From Austwickia sp. (GTDB taxonomy: Bacteria; Actinomycetota; Actinomycetes; Actinomycetales; Dermatophilaceae): a DNA stretch of 64,000 bases. Positions within the stretch are counted from its first letter, which is position 1. The number at the start of each line of letters is the position of its first letter. Where the stretch lies: the NCBI GenBank assembly GCA_016711265.1, contig JADJTI010000005.1:62001-126000 (forward strand), in the 5' to 3' direction. The notes beneath the pieces were generated by a model that was not told the DNA's origin, did no database searches, and saw only the letters and a program-made list of their open reading frames with translations. Shown here piece after piece: positions 26,832-35,410 of this stretch. The position numbers and the translations under genes are program-made.

Positions 26832-27083
26832 ATGTCCGTGTCCGCGTTTGATCCGTTAGTCATCCACCACGTCAGCCCCGCCGCGATAATGGCGATCGGG
26901 GCGGGGGTGATCTCCGCCGCGTCGGTGGCCACGGGGGTGATCGGTCACTGGTTCACCCGCATGGAGCGGCAGGCCCGGGCCGAAGGGCTGGCGGAGGTGG
27001 GCGCCGACCGGCGGCTGCCGTTGTCGGACTCGCTCCCCGGTGAGGTAGCGCTCGGTCCTGGGGGCCTGGCCCCGCCAGGCTGA
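26832..27083 (+). CDS. Small single-span membrane protein, hypothetical
   Basis: Eighty-three-residue frame with one clear hydrophobic segment (about residues 18-42, IMAIGAGVISAASVATGVIGHWF) followed by a basic stretch FTRMERQARAEG and an acidic/Pro tail. AGGAG ends nine bases before the ATG and third-position GC is high, both of which support coding. No family recognised. It lies alone between the divergent telA operon and the convergent desaturase gene. Confidence 0.5.
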   Translation: MSVSAFDPLVIHHVSPAAIMAIGAGVISAASVATGVIGHWFTRMERQARAEGLAEVGADRRLPLSDSLPGEVALGPGGLAPPG

Positions 27084-27156
27084 CGTCCTACGCCAGGACC
27101 GCCCTGCGGCGTACCAACCAAGATCGCCGTGCGGCGTACCAACCAGGAAACGCGGG

Positions 27157-28356
27157 TCAGCGGTGCAGCGCGGCGGTGACCAGGGGACGCCGGTGGGCGA
27201 CGCGGTTCTGCGCCCGGGCACGACGGTCGGCTCGGCGTTGCGCCTTGCGGGCGGCACGCTGATCCGGCTGCAACTCGTTCGGCAGGGACAGCCGGATGAT
27301 CCGGTGCCAGGCGGAGTACACCTGTCGCCACATCGGCGCGCTCGCGTAGTGCAGCTCGTACCGGTCGAACAGGGCGCGCACCCGCGGGGCGATCTCGGCG
27401 TACCGGTTGGACGGCAGATCGGGATACAGGTGGTGCTCGATCTGGTGTGACAGGTTGCCGGTGAGCAGGTGGATGAGCGGGCCGCCGGAGATGTTGGCCG
27501 AGCCGAGCATCTGCCGCAGGTACCACTCGTCGTGGGTTTCGCCCTCGATCGAGTGCGTCTCGAAGGTCTCCACGTCCTCGGGGAAATGGCCGCACATGAT
27601 GACCGCGTGCGTCCACACGTTGCGCAGCGCATTCGCGGTGACGTTGGCGGCCAGCGTGGAGCGGGCGTTCGGGCCGGCCAGCGCCGGGTAGAGCAGGTAG
27701 TCCTTGGCGACTTGGCGGGCGGCCTTGGCCGCGAACTCCCGGATCCGCTGGGGCAGCTCCGGGTCCGGCTCGCGGCCCTCGCGGCGGGACTGGGCGAACC
27801 CCAGGTCGTAGGAGGCGATGCCCCACTGGAAGAACACCGCGTTGAGCAGGTTGGTGAGCGGTTGGATCAGGAAGGCCGGTTCCCACTCCTGGTCCTCATC
27901 GACGCGCATGATCCCGTAGCCGAGGTCGTGGTCGCGGCCGATCACGTTGGTGTAGTTGTGGTGCTCCTGGTTGTGCGATTCCTTCCACTGCGACGCGGGC
28001 GCGACGTGGTCCCATTCCCAGGTGGTGGAGTGGATCTTCGGGTCGCGCATCCAGTCCCACTGGCCGTGCAGGATGTTGTGGCCGAGTTCGGCGTTCTCGA
28101 TGGTCTTGGCGGCGGCGAGCCCGAGGGTGCCGACCACCCAGGCGGCGGGGTGGCGGCTGAACATCAGTACGGCCCGGCTGCCGAGTTCCAGGGCGCGTTG
28201 GGCCTTGATGACTCGCCGGATGTACGCCGCGTCGCTGGCTCCGCGCGCGGCCAGGACTTCGGCGCGGATGGCATCGAGTTCGGCGCCGATGGCGCGGATG
28301 TCCTCCGGGGAGAGCCGGGTGTAGGCGGTGTCGGGCTTCTTCTGGATGACCGTCAT
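27157..28356 (-). CDS. Acyl-CoA desaturase, DesA3-like
   Basis: Membrane di-iron fatty-acid desaturase of 399 residues. The three histidine boxes are complete: HNILH (His93, His97), HNQEHH (His128, His132, His133) and QIEHH near residue 315. Hydrophobic segments lie between the boxes, and the C-terminus is a basic Arg-rich tail. It resembles mycobacterial DesA3, the delta-9 stearoyl-CoA desaturase that works with a dedicated oxidoreductase. That reductase is the adjacent upstream gene, 25 bp away. AAGGA precedes the ATG. Regiospecificity is inferred from resemblance. Confidence 0.9.
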   Translation of the reverse strand: MTVIQKKPDTAYTRLSPEDIRAIGAELDAIRAEVLAARGASDAAYIRRVIKAQRALELGSRAVLMFSRHPAAWVVGTLGLAAAKTIENAELGHNILHGQWDWMRDPKIHSTTWEWDHVAPASQWKESHNQEHHNYTNVIGRDHDLGYGIMRVDEDQEWEPAFLIQPLTNLLNAVFFQWGIASYDLGFAQSRREGREPDPELPQRIREFAAKAARQVAKDYLLYPALAGPNARSTLAANVTANALRNVWTHAVIMCGHFPEDVETFETHSIEGETHDEWYLRQMLGSANISGGPLIHLLTGNLSHQIEHHLYPDLPSNRYAEIAPRVRALFDRYELHYASAPMWRQVYSAWHRIIRLSLPNELQPDQRAARKAQRRADRRARAQNRVAHRRPLVTAALHR

Positions 28357-28381
28357 GTCCGTCCTTGGGGCCTTTCGAAGC

Positions 28382-29521
28382 TCACGCGTCCAACCGGCAG
28401 CTGCCGGCCGGAGTGTTGATGCAGGTCTGCACGGTGACGCCGTCGGCGGCCACCGTGATCTCGCCGGTACGCAGGTCGCTGACCGCGCCGTCGGTCAGCG
28501 GCAGCACGCAGCGGAAGCAGATGCCCATCCTGCACCCCGAGGGCAGCACGGCCCCGGCGCGTTCGGCGGCGTCCAGGATGGACGTGGCGCCGTCGACCTC
28601 GACGTTGGTGTCGGTGCTGGTCCCGGCGCTGGTCCCGGCGCGGGCGAGGACGGCGGTGCCGCCCGTCCCGGTGATCACCGGCGGCGGGGTGAACGGTTCG
28701 GTCAGCAGCGGACCGGTGCGTTGTTCGGCCGCCATCGCGGTGACCAGGTCGACCAGCCCGGCGGGCCCGCAGGTCGCGACGGTGCGCTCGGCCAGGTCGG
28801 GGATCAGCTGCTCCAGGCGTTCCGGGGTCAGGTAGCCCTCGTCGTCGCTGTGGCAGGGGTGCACGGTCAGGACGCCGGCGAGCGGCCCGGCCGCCAGATC
28901 GCGCAGCTCCTGGGCGAACATGGCGTCCCCGGCGTGCCGGGAGCCGTGCACGAGGACGACATCGGCCGGTCCGGGGTGGGCGACCAGCGTGCGCAGGATG
29001 CCGATCACCGGGGTGATGCCGGAGCCGCCGGTGATGAAGGCGACCCGTGCCGGCGGGGGGTCGGGCAGCACGAAGTCGCCGGTGGCCTGGCCGAGGTAGA
29101 GCAACTCACCGGCGCGCAGCCGGCGTACCAGATGGGTGCTCACGAGCCCGCCGGGGACCGCCTTGACGGCGATGCTCAGGCGTTCGGGCGATCGGTCGGC
29201 GTACCGCGTGGCAGGCGCTGCGGGGGAGGTGAGTGAGTAGGTGCGCCAATGGCGTACGCCGTCGATGTCCACGCCGACCCGCAGGTACTGGCCGGCGCGG
29301 TGGCCGCGCCATGCCCGGCCGGGGGTGATGTCGATGGCGACGGCGTCGTCGGTGAGGCGGCGGATCCCCGTGACCCGGCCGCGGAGTTCGTTCGCCCCGG
29401 CGCGTAGCGGGTCGACCATGTCGAGGTAGTCGGCGGGCACCAGGGGGGTGGCCACCAGGCCCGCCAGGTCGGCCAAATACCGAAGGCGCCGACGTGCCTG
29501 CGGCCGCAGGTGAACACTCAC
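28382..29521 (-). CDS. Ferredoxin-NAD(P) reductase with C-terminal 2Fe-2S domain
   Basis: Electron donor for the adjacent desaturase, 379 residues. The FAD-binding domain shows HWRTYSLTS. The nucleotide domain has AFITGGSGITPVIGIL and later TVATCGPAGLV. The C-terminal plant-type ferredoxin domain has the cluster ligands in SGCRMGICFRC and the last Cys in TCINTPAGSC. This is the architecture of Rv3230c, partner of DesA3. Start chosen is GTG at 29521 because the hydrophilic family N-terminus begins there and the longer frame would run through the divergent promoter region; no strong Shine-Dalgarno is seen, so the start is uncertain. Confidence 0.88.
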   Translation of the reverse strand: MSVHLRPQARRRLRYLADLAGLVATPLVPADYLDMVDPLRAGANELRGRVTGIRRLTDDAVAIDITPGRAWRGHRAGQYLRVGVDIDGVRHWRTYSLTSPAAPATRYADRSPERLSIAVKAVPGGLVSTHLVRRLRAGELLYLGQATGDFVLPDPPPARVAFITGGSGITPVIGILRTLVAHPGPADVVLVHGSRHAGDAMFAQELRDLAAGPLAGVLTVHPCHSDDEGYLTPERLEQLIPDLAERTVATCGPAGLVDLVTAMAAEQRTGPLLTEPFTPPPVITGTGGTAVLARAGTSAGTSTDTNVEVDGATSILDAAERAGAVLPSGCRMGICFRCVLPLTDGAVSDLRTGEITVAADGVTVQTCINTPAGSCRLDA

Positions 29522-29620
29522 GTTACTATTCTGTGCTGTCCGCTGAGCTAAAGTCTTGACCAATGCCTGTGAAGAACATCGCGTTGATTGATCGGCGCGG
29601 ACAAATTCCGGGGGACTTTG

Positions 29621-30805
29621 GTGCCTGATATTGCCCCGCTGGCTCCCGACCTGCTGGTGGCCATGCGGGCCTGCCTTCCCGACGTGGGCGACCGCGCGGT
29701 CGAGGCGATCACCCACGAGGTCCCCAGCTACCGAGACACCTGGCGGGGCCCCGTCGGGCAGACCATTTCGCGCACGGTCGAGATCGCGCTGGATGCGCTG
29801 GTCACGCTCGCCGGGCGGCCGCGGGGAGGGGCCCGGGTGACGCCCATGAGCCCGGCGATCGGCGGGGCGTACGAGCTGGGCCGCGGAGAGGCGCGCAGCG
29901 GGCGCTCGGTGGACGCGCTGCTGGCGGCGTACCGGGTGGGGGCCCGGGTGTCGTGGCGGGAGTTGTCGCAGGTGGCTGTGGCCAGCGGCGCGACCCCGCA
30001 GACGCTGGCCGGGTTCGCCGAGGTGGTCTTCGCCTACATCGACGAGCTGTCAGCGGCGAGCCTGGCCGGGTACGCCGACGAGATGAACAGCATCGGCCGG
30101 GAGCGCGAGGAGCGGCTGTTGACCCTGGCGCGGCTGCTGCTCGCCGGGGAGAACGAGGACGTGTTGCGAGCCGCGGCCACCCGGGCGCACTGGGCGACGC
30201 CGCGCACCCTGACCGCGGTCGTCGTACCGTCCTCCCAAGCCCGGTCGGCCCTGGACCAGCTGCGCGGGCACACCCTCCAGTTGCAGGTGGACGCTGCCGA
30301 GGGGGAGCGGACCGTGTTCCTGGTGCCCGACGTCCGGAGTCGGTCCACGCTGGTACGGCGGCTGGCCGGGCGTACCGCGGTGGTCGGCCCGACGCGGCCC
30401 TGGACGGCCGCCGGGTCGTCGTACGCGCGGGCCAACCGGGCGATCGCAACCGCACCGCCGCCCCAAGGGCAGGCAGTGGACACCGAACACATGCTGGCCG
30501 AACTGGTACTGGCCGCCGACCCCGAGGCGCTGGCCGACCTGCGGCGCCGGGCGCTGGCGCCGCTGGACGGGCTGTCGGCGACGACCCGGGCGCGGCTGAC
30601 CGAGACCCTGCGGGCCTGGCTGCTGAACCACGGCCGGCGCGACGCGATCGCCGCCGAGCTGCAGGTGCACCCGCAGACCGTGCGCTACCGGATGGGGCAG
30701 GTGCGCGAGCGGTACGGCGACCGGCTGACCGACCCGCGGTGGATCCTGGCGCTGACGGTGGCGTTGGGGTTGCCACCCGGCGTCGGCCCTCGGGGCGCGG
30801 GGTAG
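29621..30805 (+). CDS. PucR-family transcriptional regulator
   Basis: Regulator of 394 residues with a helical N-terminal domain (sensor, about 1-160), a central GGDEF-like degenerate CdaR segment and the C-terminal PucR helix-turn-helix: LTETLRAWLLNHGRR, AAELQVHPQTVRYRMGQVRERYG. Divergent from the reductase-desaturase operon, 99 bp apart, so probably its regulator. Start taken as GTG at 29621, seven bases after CGGGGGA; a TTG at 29588 is an in-frame alternative. Confidence 0.87.
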   Translation: MPDIAPLAPDLLVAMRACLPDVGDRAVEAITHEVPSYRDTWRGPVGQTISRTVEIALDALVTLAGRPRGGARVTPMSPAIGGAYELGRGEARSGRSVDALLAAYRVGARVSWRELSQVAVASGATPQTLAGFAEVVFAYIDELSAASLAGYADEMNSIGREREERLLTLARLLLAGENEDVLRAAATRAHWATPRTLTAVVVPSSQARSALDQLRGHTLQLQVDAAEGERTVFLVPDVRSRSTLVRRLAGRTAVVGPTRPWTAAGSSYARANRAIATAPPPQGQAVDTEHMLAELVLAADPEALADLRRRALAPLDGLSATTRARLTETLRAWLLNHGRRDAIAAELQVHPQTVRYRMGQVRERYGDRLTDPRWILALTVALGLPPGVGPRGAG

Positions 30806-30837
30806 CGCCCTCGACGGTAGCCAATCCGCTCGGCCTG

Positions 30838-30940
30838 GACCCACCTTGGCCACCCGAACCCACCTTGGCCACCCGAACCCACGAAGCTTCGTGGGTCTGG
30901 CAGTGGGAGGTGGGTCCGGTAGCGGGGCGTGGGTTCGGGC
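30838..30940. repeat. GAACCCACG repeat element with 20-bp palindrome
   Basis: Two tandem CCACCTTGGCCACCCGAACC units precede a perfect 20-bp palindrome ACCCACGAAGCTTCGTGGGT at 30877-30896. This is followed by CTGGCAGTGGGAGGTGGG and CGTGGGTTCGGG. The same words and order occur at 13190-13265, so this is a second member of that family. No gene is seen in 30806-31021. Confidence 0.75.
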
Positions 30941-31009
30941 TGCGCTGAGCGGTCGAGCGGGGTTGGGGCGTGACTCGTGGCACTGCAGCAGCGATGCAGA
31001 TCCGCATGT

Positions 31010-31015
31010 TACGGT
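31010..31015 (+). promoter_or_regulatory. Minus-10 box for a leaderless vapBC transcript
   Basis: TACGGT, fitting the TANNNT core, ends six bases before the vapB ATG. A transcription start at the A of the ATG would be expected. No clear minus-35 element and no Shine-Dalgarno are seen. Confidence 0.4.
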
Positions 31016-31021
31016 GCGAGA

Positions 31022-31258
31022 ATGCCCCGAACGGTTCAAATTCGTGACTTGGACGATCAGGTCTATGAGGCTCTGGCGCGCCGGGGCGCCGAGGTGGGCC
31101 TGTCGGTGCCCGAGTACTTGCGTAAGGAAGCCGAGCGTCTGGCGGCCCGCCCGACCGTGGCCGAGTGGTTGGACCGCACGAGGCGGCGCTCCGACGCCAG
31201 GACGCCCCGCGACACCCTCGAGGCGCTCGACGAGCTCCGCGGGAACTGGCCGTCGTGA
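31022..31258 (+). CDS. vapB: VapB/FitA-type antitoxin
   Basis: Antitoxin of 78 residues. The N-terminal ribbon-helix-helix DNA-binding domain reads RTVQIRDLDDQVYEALARRGAEVGLSVPEYLRKEAERLA. The C-terminal tail (about 45-78) should bind and block the toxin. The start ATG at 31022 is preferred over an upstream GTG frame because the RHH strand begins at residue 2. Its stop overlaps the vapC start by GTGA. VapBC pairs usually repress their own promoter. Confidence 0.9.
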   Translation: MPRTVQIRDLDDQVYEALARRGAEVGLSVPEYLRKEAERLAARPTVAEWLDRTRRRSDARTPRDTLEALDELRGNWPS

Positions 31259-31647
31259 TCGTCGTGGACGCGTCCTGCCTCTATGAGGTCGTCATCGACA
31301 GCCCCCGCGCCGAGACGATACGCGGTCGCCTGGCCGTCGAGCCTGCTCAGGCGGCACCGCACATCGTGGACGTCGAGGTCTTCAGCTTGATTCGGCGGGA
31401 CTATCTCGCCGGGACGGTAGACGACACTCTGGCGTCCCTCGCGGTAGATGACCTGCGGTCATGGCCGGGCGAGCGGTTCGGACACCGCGCCCTGCTGCCC
31501 CGGGCGTGGGAGCTGCGGCACGGGATCCGGGGCTGGGATGCGGCGTACGTCGCGCTCGCGGAGGTTCTGGATGCCACGCTGATCACCCTCGACGCTCGCC
31601 TGGCAGCGGCCGTCGGGCCGCGCTGCCCCATCGAGATCCCTGCCTAG
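31255..31647 (+). CDS. vapC: VapC PIN-domain ribonuclease toxin
   Basis: Toxin of 130 residues with the PIN fold. The acidic metal-binding residues are Asp5 (IVVDAS), Glu41 (VDVEVFSLIRR), Asp95 (GWDAAYVALAE) and Asp113 (LITLDARL). Cleaves RNA when freed from VapB. Start is the GTG inside the vapB stop (GTGA). The intergenic stretch after it (31648-31822) has lower GC than the rest of the window, which may mark this pair as acquired. Confidence 0.92.
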   Translation: MIVVDASCLYEVVIDSPRAETIRGRLAVEPAQAAPHIVDVEVFSLIRRDYLAGTVDDTLASLAVDDLRSWPGERFGHRALLPRAWELRHGIRGWDAAYVALAEVLDATLITLDARLAAAVGPRCPIEIPA

Positions 31648-31822
31648 GCGACGTAGCACGCACCACAACTGCAACGTTCGGCACTGGCACGGTCAGGCGA
31701 TAGCTCGTTGACCTGCGCACATGCCCGAGGTTGAGGTGTTGCACGCACGTGTTTGTTGCTGTTGTGGCGAACCGTCCCCTGAGTCGGTGCCCACCCCTCC
31801 GCAGCCACGAAGTCCGGAGACC

Positions 31823-33055
31823 TCAATGGGCGGTGTGGGTGGGACGTTGATGAGGCAGCGCCAGCGCGGGCGGGGTATAGGCGCAGGTCGGGTCGCTGGC
31901 CAGGATGTCCCCGGTCACAGCGTAGGCGTGCGACCGGGAACCGCCGCAGACCTCATTGAACTCGCACACCCCGCATTTGCCGTGGAACTCATTCGGCCGA
32001 CGCAGGGACTGCAACAGCGGGTCGCCACGGTAGATCGCCCGGAACCCATGTTCCTTCACGTTGCCACAATGGTGCGGGAGGAAGCCGGAGGGGTACACAT
32101 CACCCAGATGGTCGATGAACGCGAACCCGCGCCCCGAATTGATGTCGATCGGCGGCCGAGGCTTGCGGCGCGTGGTCTCCTGGCCGGTCAGCAGGTCGGC
32201 GGTGGCCGCAGTCAGCTCCCGGTACAAAGTCCCCCGCTGCGCCTGCAACGCCGCCAGCGCCTCCGGGCTTTCCTGCAGCGCCCGGGCCCGCTGGATCGCG
32301 ACCCTACGGAAGTGCGGCGCCTCCGTTGTCTTGATCGCCAGCAACGTGGACACGTCGTGCAACCAGTGCATGACGTCCTCGTTGTCGGCCGGGACCAGCG
32401 GCAACAGGTTCTCGCCGCGCCCGGTCGGCACCAGGAAGAACACGCTCCACATGGTCGCCTTCAGGTCCATCACGGTCCGCAGGATCGCCGGCAGCTCCCG
32501 CACATTGCCCTGCGTCACCGTGCTGTTGACCTGCACCCGCAGCCCCTCGGCCACGGCCGCCCGCGCCGCGGCGATGGTCCGTTCGTAGACGCCCTCGACC
32601 CCGCGCCAGGCGTCGTGGGTGGCCGCGCTCGCGCCGTCCAACGACAGCGACAACGCGTTCGCCCCGGCCGCGTGGATCTCCGCGAGCCGCTCCGGCGTCA
32701 CCTTCGGGGTCACCGACGGCGAGACCGCCATGTGCAGGCCCAACCCATGCCCGTACCCGACCAGCTCCGCCAAGTCAGGCCGCTCGAACGGGTCGCCGCC
32801 GGTCAGGATCACGATCGGGAACGGCCGTCCGAACGCCGCGATGTCGTCCAGCAGCGCCTTGCCCTCGTCCGTGGTCAGCTGCAGCGGGTGCCCGGTGTGC
32901 TGGGCGTCGGCGCGGCAGTGTTTGCACACCAGCTGGCACGCCCGGGTGACCTCCCAGATGGTGATCATCGGCCGGTCGCCGGCGTCGTGGTGCAACTGCC
33001 GGACGGCCCGCTCAGGCTTGGTCGTGCCGTGGCCGGTCGGCGCGGTGGCGGTCAT
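31823..33055 (-). CDS. Radical SAM/SPASM protein
   Basis: Iron-sulfur radical enzyme of 410 residues. The SAM-binding cluster motif is CQLVCKHC (Cys40, Cys44, Cys47), followed by TGGDPFERPDL and the SAM-contact LSLSLDGAS. A C-terminal SPASM domain holds auxiliary-cluster Cys residues in CGNVKEHGF, CGVCEFNEVCGG and DPTC. It resembles the TIGR04053 group and more distantly NirJ/AhbD haem-modifying enzymes. It is translationally coupled (ATGA) to the porphyrinogen oxidase gene, which favours a role in tetrapyrrole chemistry, but the substrate is not known. GAGAGGA precedes the ATG. Confidence 0.86.
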   Translation of the reverse strand: MTATAPTGHGTTKPERAVRQLHHDAGDRPMITIWEVTRACQLVCKHCRADAQHTGHPLQLTTDEGKALLDDIAAFGRPFPIVILTGGDPFERPDLAELVGYGHGLGLHMAVSPSVTPKVTPERLAEIHAAGANALSLSLDGASAATHDAWRGVEGVYERTIAAARAAVAEGLRVQVNSTVTQGNVRELPAILRTVMDLKATMWSVFFLVPTGRGENLLPLVPADNEDVMHWLHDVSTLLAIKTTEAPHFRRVAIQRARALQESPEALAALQAQRGTLYRELTAATADLLTGQETTRRKPRPPIDINSGRGFAFIDHLGDVYPSGFLPHHCGNVKEHGFRAIYRGDPLLQSLRRPNEFHGKCGVCEFNEVCGGSRSHAYAVTGDILASDPTCAYTPPALALPHQRPTHTAH

Positions 33056-34530
33056 CGGGTCCTCTCGGGGTCGGGTGCTCCCAGTCTGCCCCCGCCCGCG
33101 GCCACCTCGGCCGCGATTAGGGTCGCCGAAGTGATGCATGAGGCCAGTCCCACACCGTCGTACGACGCGCCAGCCACCCCCACCCCCGGCAGGGCCGCCG
33201 CCAGTGCGGCGCGCGCGGCAGCCACCCGCGCGCTATGCCCGACGAGCAACTGCGGCATCGCCGACGGCCAGCGCCGCACCGCGACCACGTCCGGGTGGAC
33301 GTCCAGCCCGGTGAATCGGCGCAGGTCACGGCGCAGGTGATCGACCAGCGCGTCGTCGTCGAGCGCGGCCAGCCGCTCATCGAAGTACCGGCCCGCGGAC
33401 ATCCGCAGCCAGAACACGCCCGTGTCCTCCAGGTGCGCCCACTTGTTCGACAGGAACGTCGAGGCCTTGAGCAGGCTGCCCTCCGTCGAGGGCACCAGCA
33501 GGCCGTTCGCGCGCATCGCCGGCACCCGCCGTACCGGCGCCGGCGGCAACCCCAGCACCACCGTCGCCACCGACGCGGCGGGAGTCTGCGCGAACCCGGC
33601 GGCAGCGGCCGGTACGACGGGTCGCAGCAGCTCCGCGGCCCGAGCAGCCGGTACGGCGAGCAGCACGCCTGCCGCGCTCAGGTGCACCGGGCCCTCCGGG
33701 CCGGTGGCCGTGAGGCGGTACCCGTCGGGGGAGGGGGTCAGCGCGGTCACTCGGTGCTGCAGCCGGACCTCGACGGCGCCGGGCGCGAGCCCACCTAGCC
33801 CCGCCAGCAGCGCATCGGTCAGCGCGACCAGCCCCTGTGGCCAGGCGACGAAGCTCACCGCAGGCCCCGGGCGCGCCCCGGCACGGGACCGAGCCCGCGA
33901 GGCGCGCAGCAACGAGGCGCCTGAGGTGGCCGCCGGGACCAGGCTGGGCGCGCAGGCCCGCAGCGACAAACGTCGTACGTCACCGGAGTGCAGGCTTCCC
34001 AGCAGCGGGTCCACCAGGCGATCGGCGACCTGCCTGCCGAACCGGGACGCCACGAAATCCCCGACCGCCATGTCGTCTTCGCCCGCCGCCGGCAGCCGGC
34101 CGCGCCCGGCGACCACCGGTTCCAGCCCGGCGCGGACCAACCCCGGCAAGCTCATCACCCGGCTGCGCAACACCGGCCGCAGGCGCGTCGGCCCGGCGGG
34201 CCCAACGCCCTCCGGCAGCGGGCGCAGGCCCCGGGGTGTCCACAGCCAACTGGTTCCCGGTCGCGCCAGCACCATCGACTCCCGCAGCCCCAACTCATCG
34301 ATCAGCGCCCCCACCTGCGGGTACATCAGGTGAGTCGCCTCTGACCCGAGGTCGATCGGGCGACCGCCGACGATCCCGGTGTGCACCTGCCCGCCCACCC
34401 GGTCGGCTGCGTCGAGCACCACGACGGCGTGTCCGGCCTGGGCGAGCCGGCGGGCCGCCAGCAAGCCGGTGAACCCGGCGCCGACAACGACGTACGGCGG
34501 GCTGGCGGCGCGATGAGCCGGGCTGGACAT
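33052..34530 (-). CDS. HemY/CgoX-type porphyrinogen oxidase
   Basis: FAD-dependent oxidase of 492 residues. The N-terminal dinucleotide fold VVVGAGFTGLLAARRL is followed by DRVGGQVHTG and the conserved DLGSEATHLMYP. The C-terminal half has the family pattern RWPSAMPQLLVGH and the closing FAD motif GASYDGVGLASCI. Actinobacteria oxidise coproporphyrinogen III with this enzyme in the coproporphyrin branch of haem synthesis, so CgoX (older name HemY or HemG) is the likely identity. First gene of a two-gene operon with the radical SAM protein. Start ATG at 34528-34530. Confidence 0.86.
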   Translation of the reverse strand: MSSPAHRAASPPYVVVGAGFTGLLAARRLAQAGHAVVVLDAADRVGGQVHTGIVGGRPIDLGSEATHLMYPQVGALIDELGLRESMVLARPGTSWLWTPRGLRPLPEGVGPAGPTRLRPVLRSRVMSLPGLVRAGLEPVVAGRGRLPAAGEDDMAVGDFVASRFGRQVADRLVDPLLGSLHSGDVRRLSLRACAPSLVPAATSGASLLRASRARSRAGARPGPAVSFVAWPQGLVALTDALLAGLGGLAPGAVEVRLQHRVTALTPSPDGYRLTATGPEGPVHLSAAGVLLAVPAARAAELLRPVVPAAAAGFAQTPAASVATVVLGLPPAPVRRVPAMRANGLLVPSTEGSLLKASTFLSNKWAHLEDTGVFWLRMSAGRYFDERLAALDDDALVDHLRRDLRRFTGLDVHPDVVAVRRWPSAMPQLLVGHSARVAAARAALAAALPGVGVAGASYDGVGLASCITSATLIAAEVAAGGGRLGAPDPERTR

Positions 34531-34563
34531 GGTTGGCAGGCTACCCGGGGGAGAATGGCCGGC

Positions 34564-35400
34564 GTGTTCCCTCGACGCCAAGCCGCGACGGCGCTGACCC
34601 CGCTGCTGCTGCTCGCGCTGCTGGGCATCGTCCTGGTGCTGGGCGCCCACCTACTCGGCCAGCACACCGAGGCGGGGCGGGCGATGGACCTCGCGGCGCA
34701 GCAGGCGTTGCGTGACCCGCGCTGGCCCACCAGGCGGGTGCTGCTGGTGATCTTGGGCCTGGTCAGCCCCTTTGCGCTGGCGGGGAGTCTGGCCGTGCTG
34801 GTGGCCGTGGCCCTGCGGCAGGGCCGGTCCTGGACCGCCGCCGCGATTACCGTCCTGATGGGCGGCGCCAACGTGAGCACCCAGCTGCTGAAGCGCGTTG
34901 TCCTGGAACGCCCCGAACTCGGCGAAGGAGTTGGTAACACCTTGCCAAGTGGGCACGCGACAGCGCTGCTCAGCCTGGGTTTGGCGCTGATGCTGCTGCT
35001 GCCGGGGCGTCGGCGGATCATGGCGCTCGCCACGTTCCTGGGGACCGCCGGCGCCCTGATCACGCTGTGGTCGGGTGCCCACCGGCCGGTCGACCCGATC
35101 GCCGCGATCGGGGTGTGTGCGCTGTGGGCCGCGGTCGCCGTACCGATCGCCGCGCGCGACCGGTGCCCCCGCGCGGGCCGGCCCGCCCCGACGCTGGCTG
35201 CCCGCCTCGGCTGGGCGGGCGTGATCGTCGCGGCGCTGATCCCCGCCGCGATCGTGCTGGCCAGGGTGCTGGCGCGGCGCCCGCCCGGGACCGGGTACGC
35301 CGTGACGGTCATCCTGCTCGTCGCGACGCTGGTGCTGGTCACGGTCGCGCTAACGGCCCGGGCGGCGCGGGCCGGCAGCGTTGTCGGTGCCGCCGATTAG
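34564..35400 (+). CDS. PAP2-family membrane phosphatase
   Basis: Integral membrane lipid or polyprenyl pyrophosphate phosphatase of 278 residues with about six to seven helices. All three PAP2 motifs are seen: KRVVLERP, PSGHATALLS and SGAHRPVDPIAA, which supply the catalytic His pair. The likely substrates are undecaprenyl pyrophosphate or phosphatidate-type lipids outside the membrane. A start at GTG 34564 gives better spacing from GGGGGAG; ATG 34555 is the alternative. Divergent from the porphyrinogen oxidase gene and followed 10 bp later by murT. Confidence 0.85.
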   Translation: MFPRRQAATALTPLLLLALLGIVLVLGAHLLGQHTEAGRAMDLAAQQALRDPRWPTRRVLLVILGLVSPFALAGSLAVLVAVALRQGRSWTAAAITVLMGGANVSTQLLKRVVLERPELGEGVGNTLPSGHATALLSLGLALMLLLPGRRRIMALATFLGTAGALITLWSGAHRPVDPIAAIGVCALWAAVAVPIAARDRCPRAGRPAPTLAARLGWAGVIVAALIPAAIVLARVLARRPPGTGYAVTVILLVATLVLVTVALTARAARAGSVVGAAD

Positions 35401-35410
35401 GCTGCTCCAC

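Noticed and set aside
30977..31021. Longer VapB start at 30977
   Set aside because: The added residues are not antitoxin-like and the ribbon-helix-helix strand begins right at the ATG at 31022.
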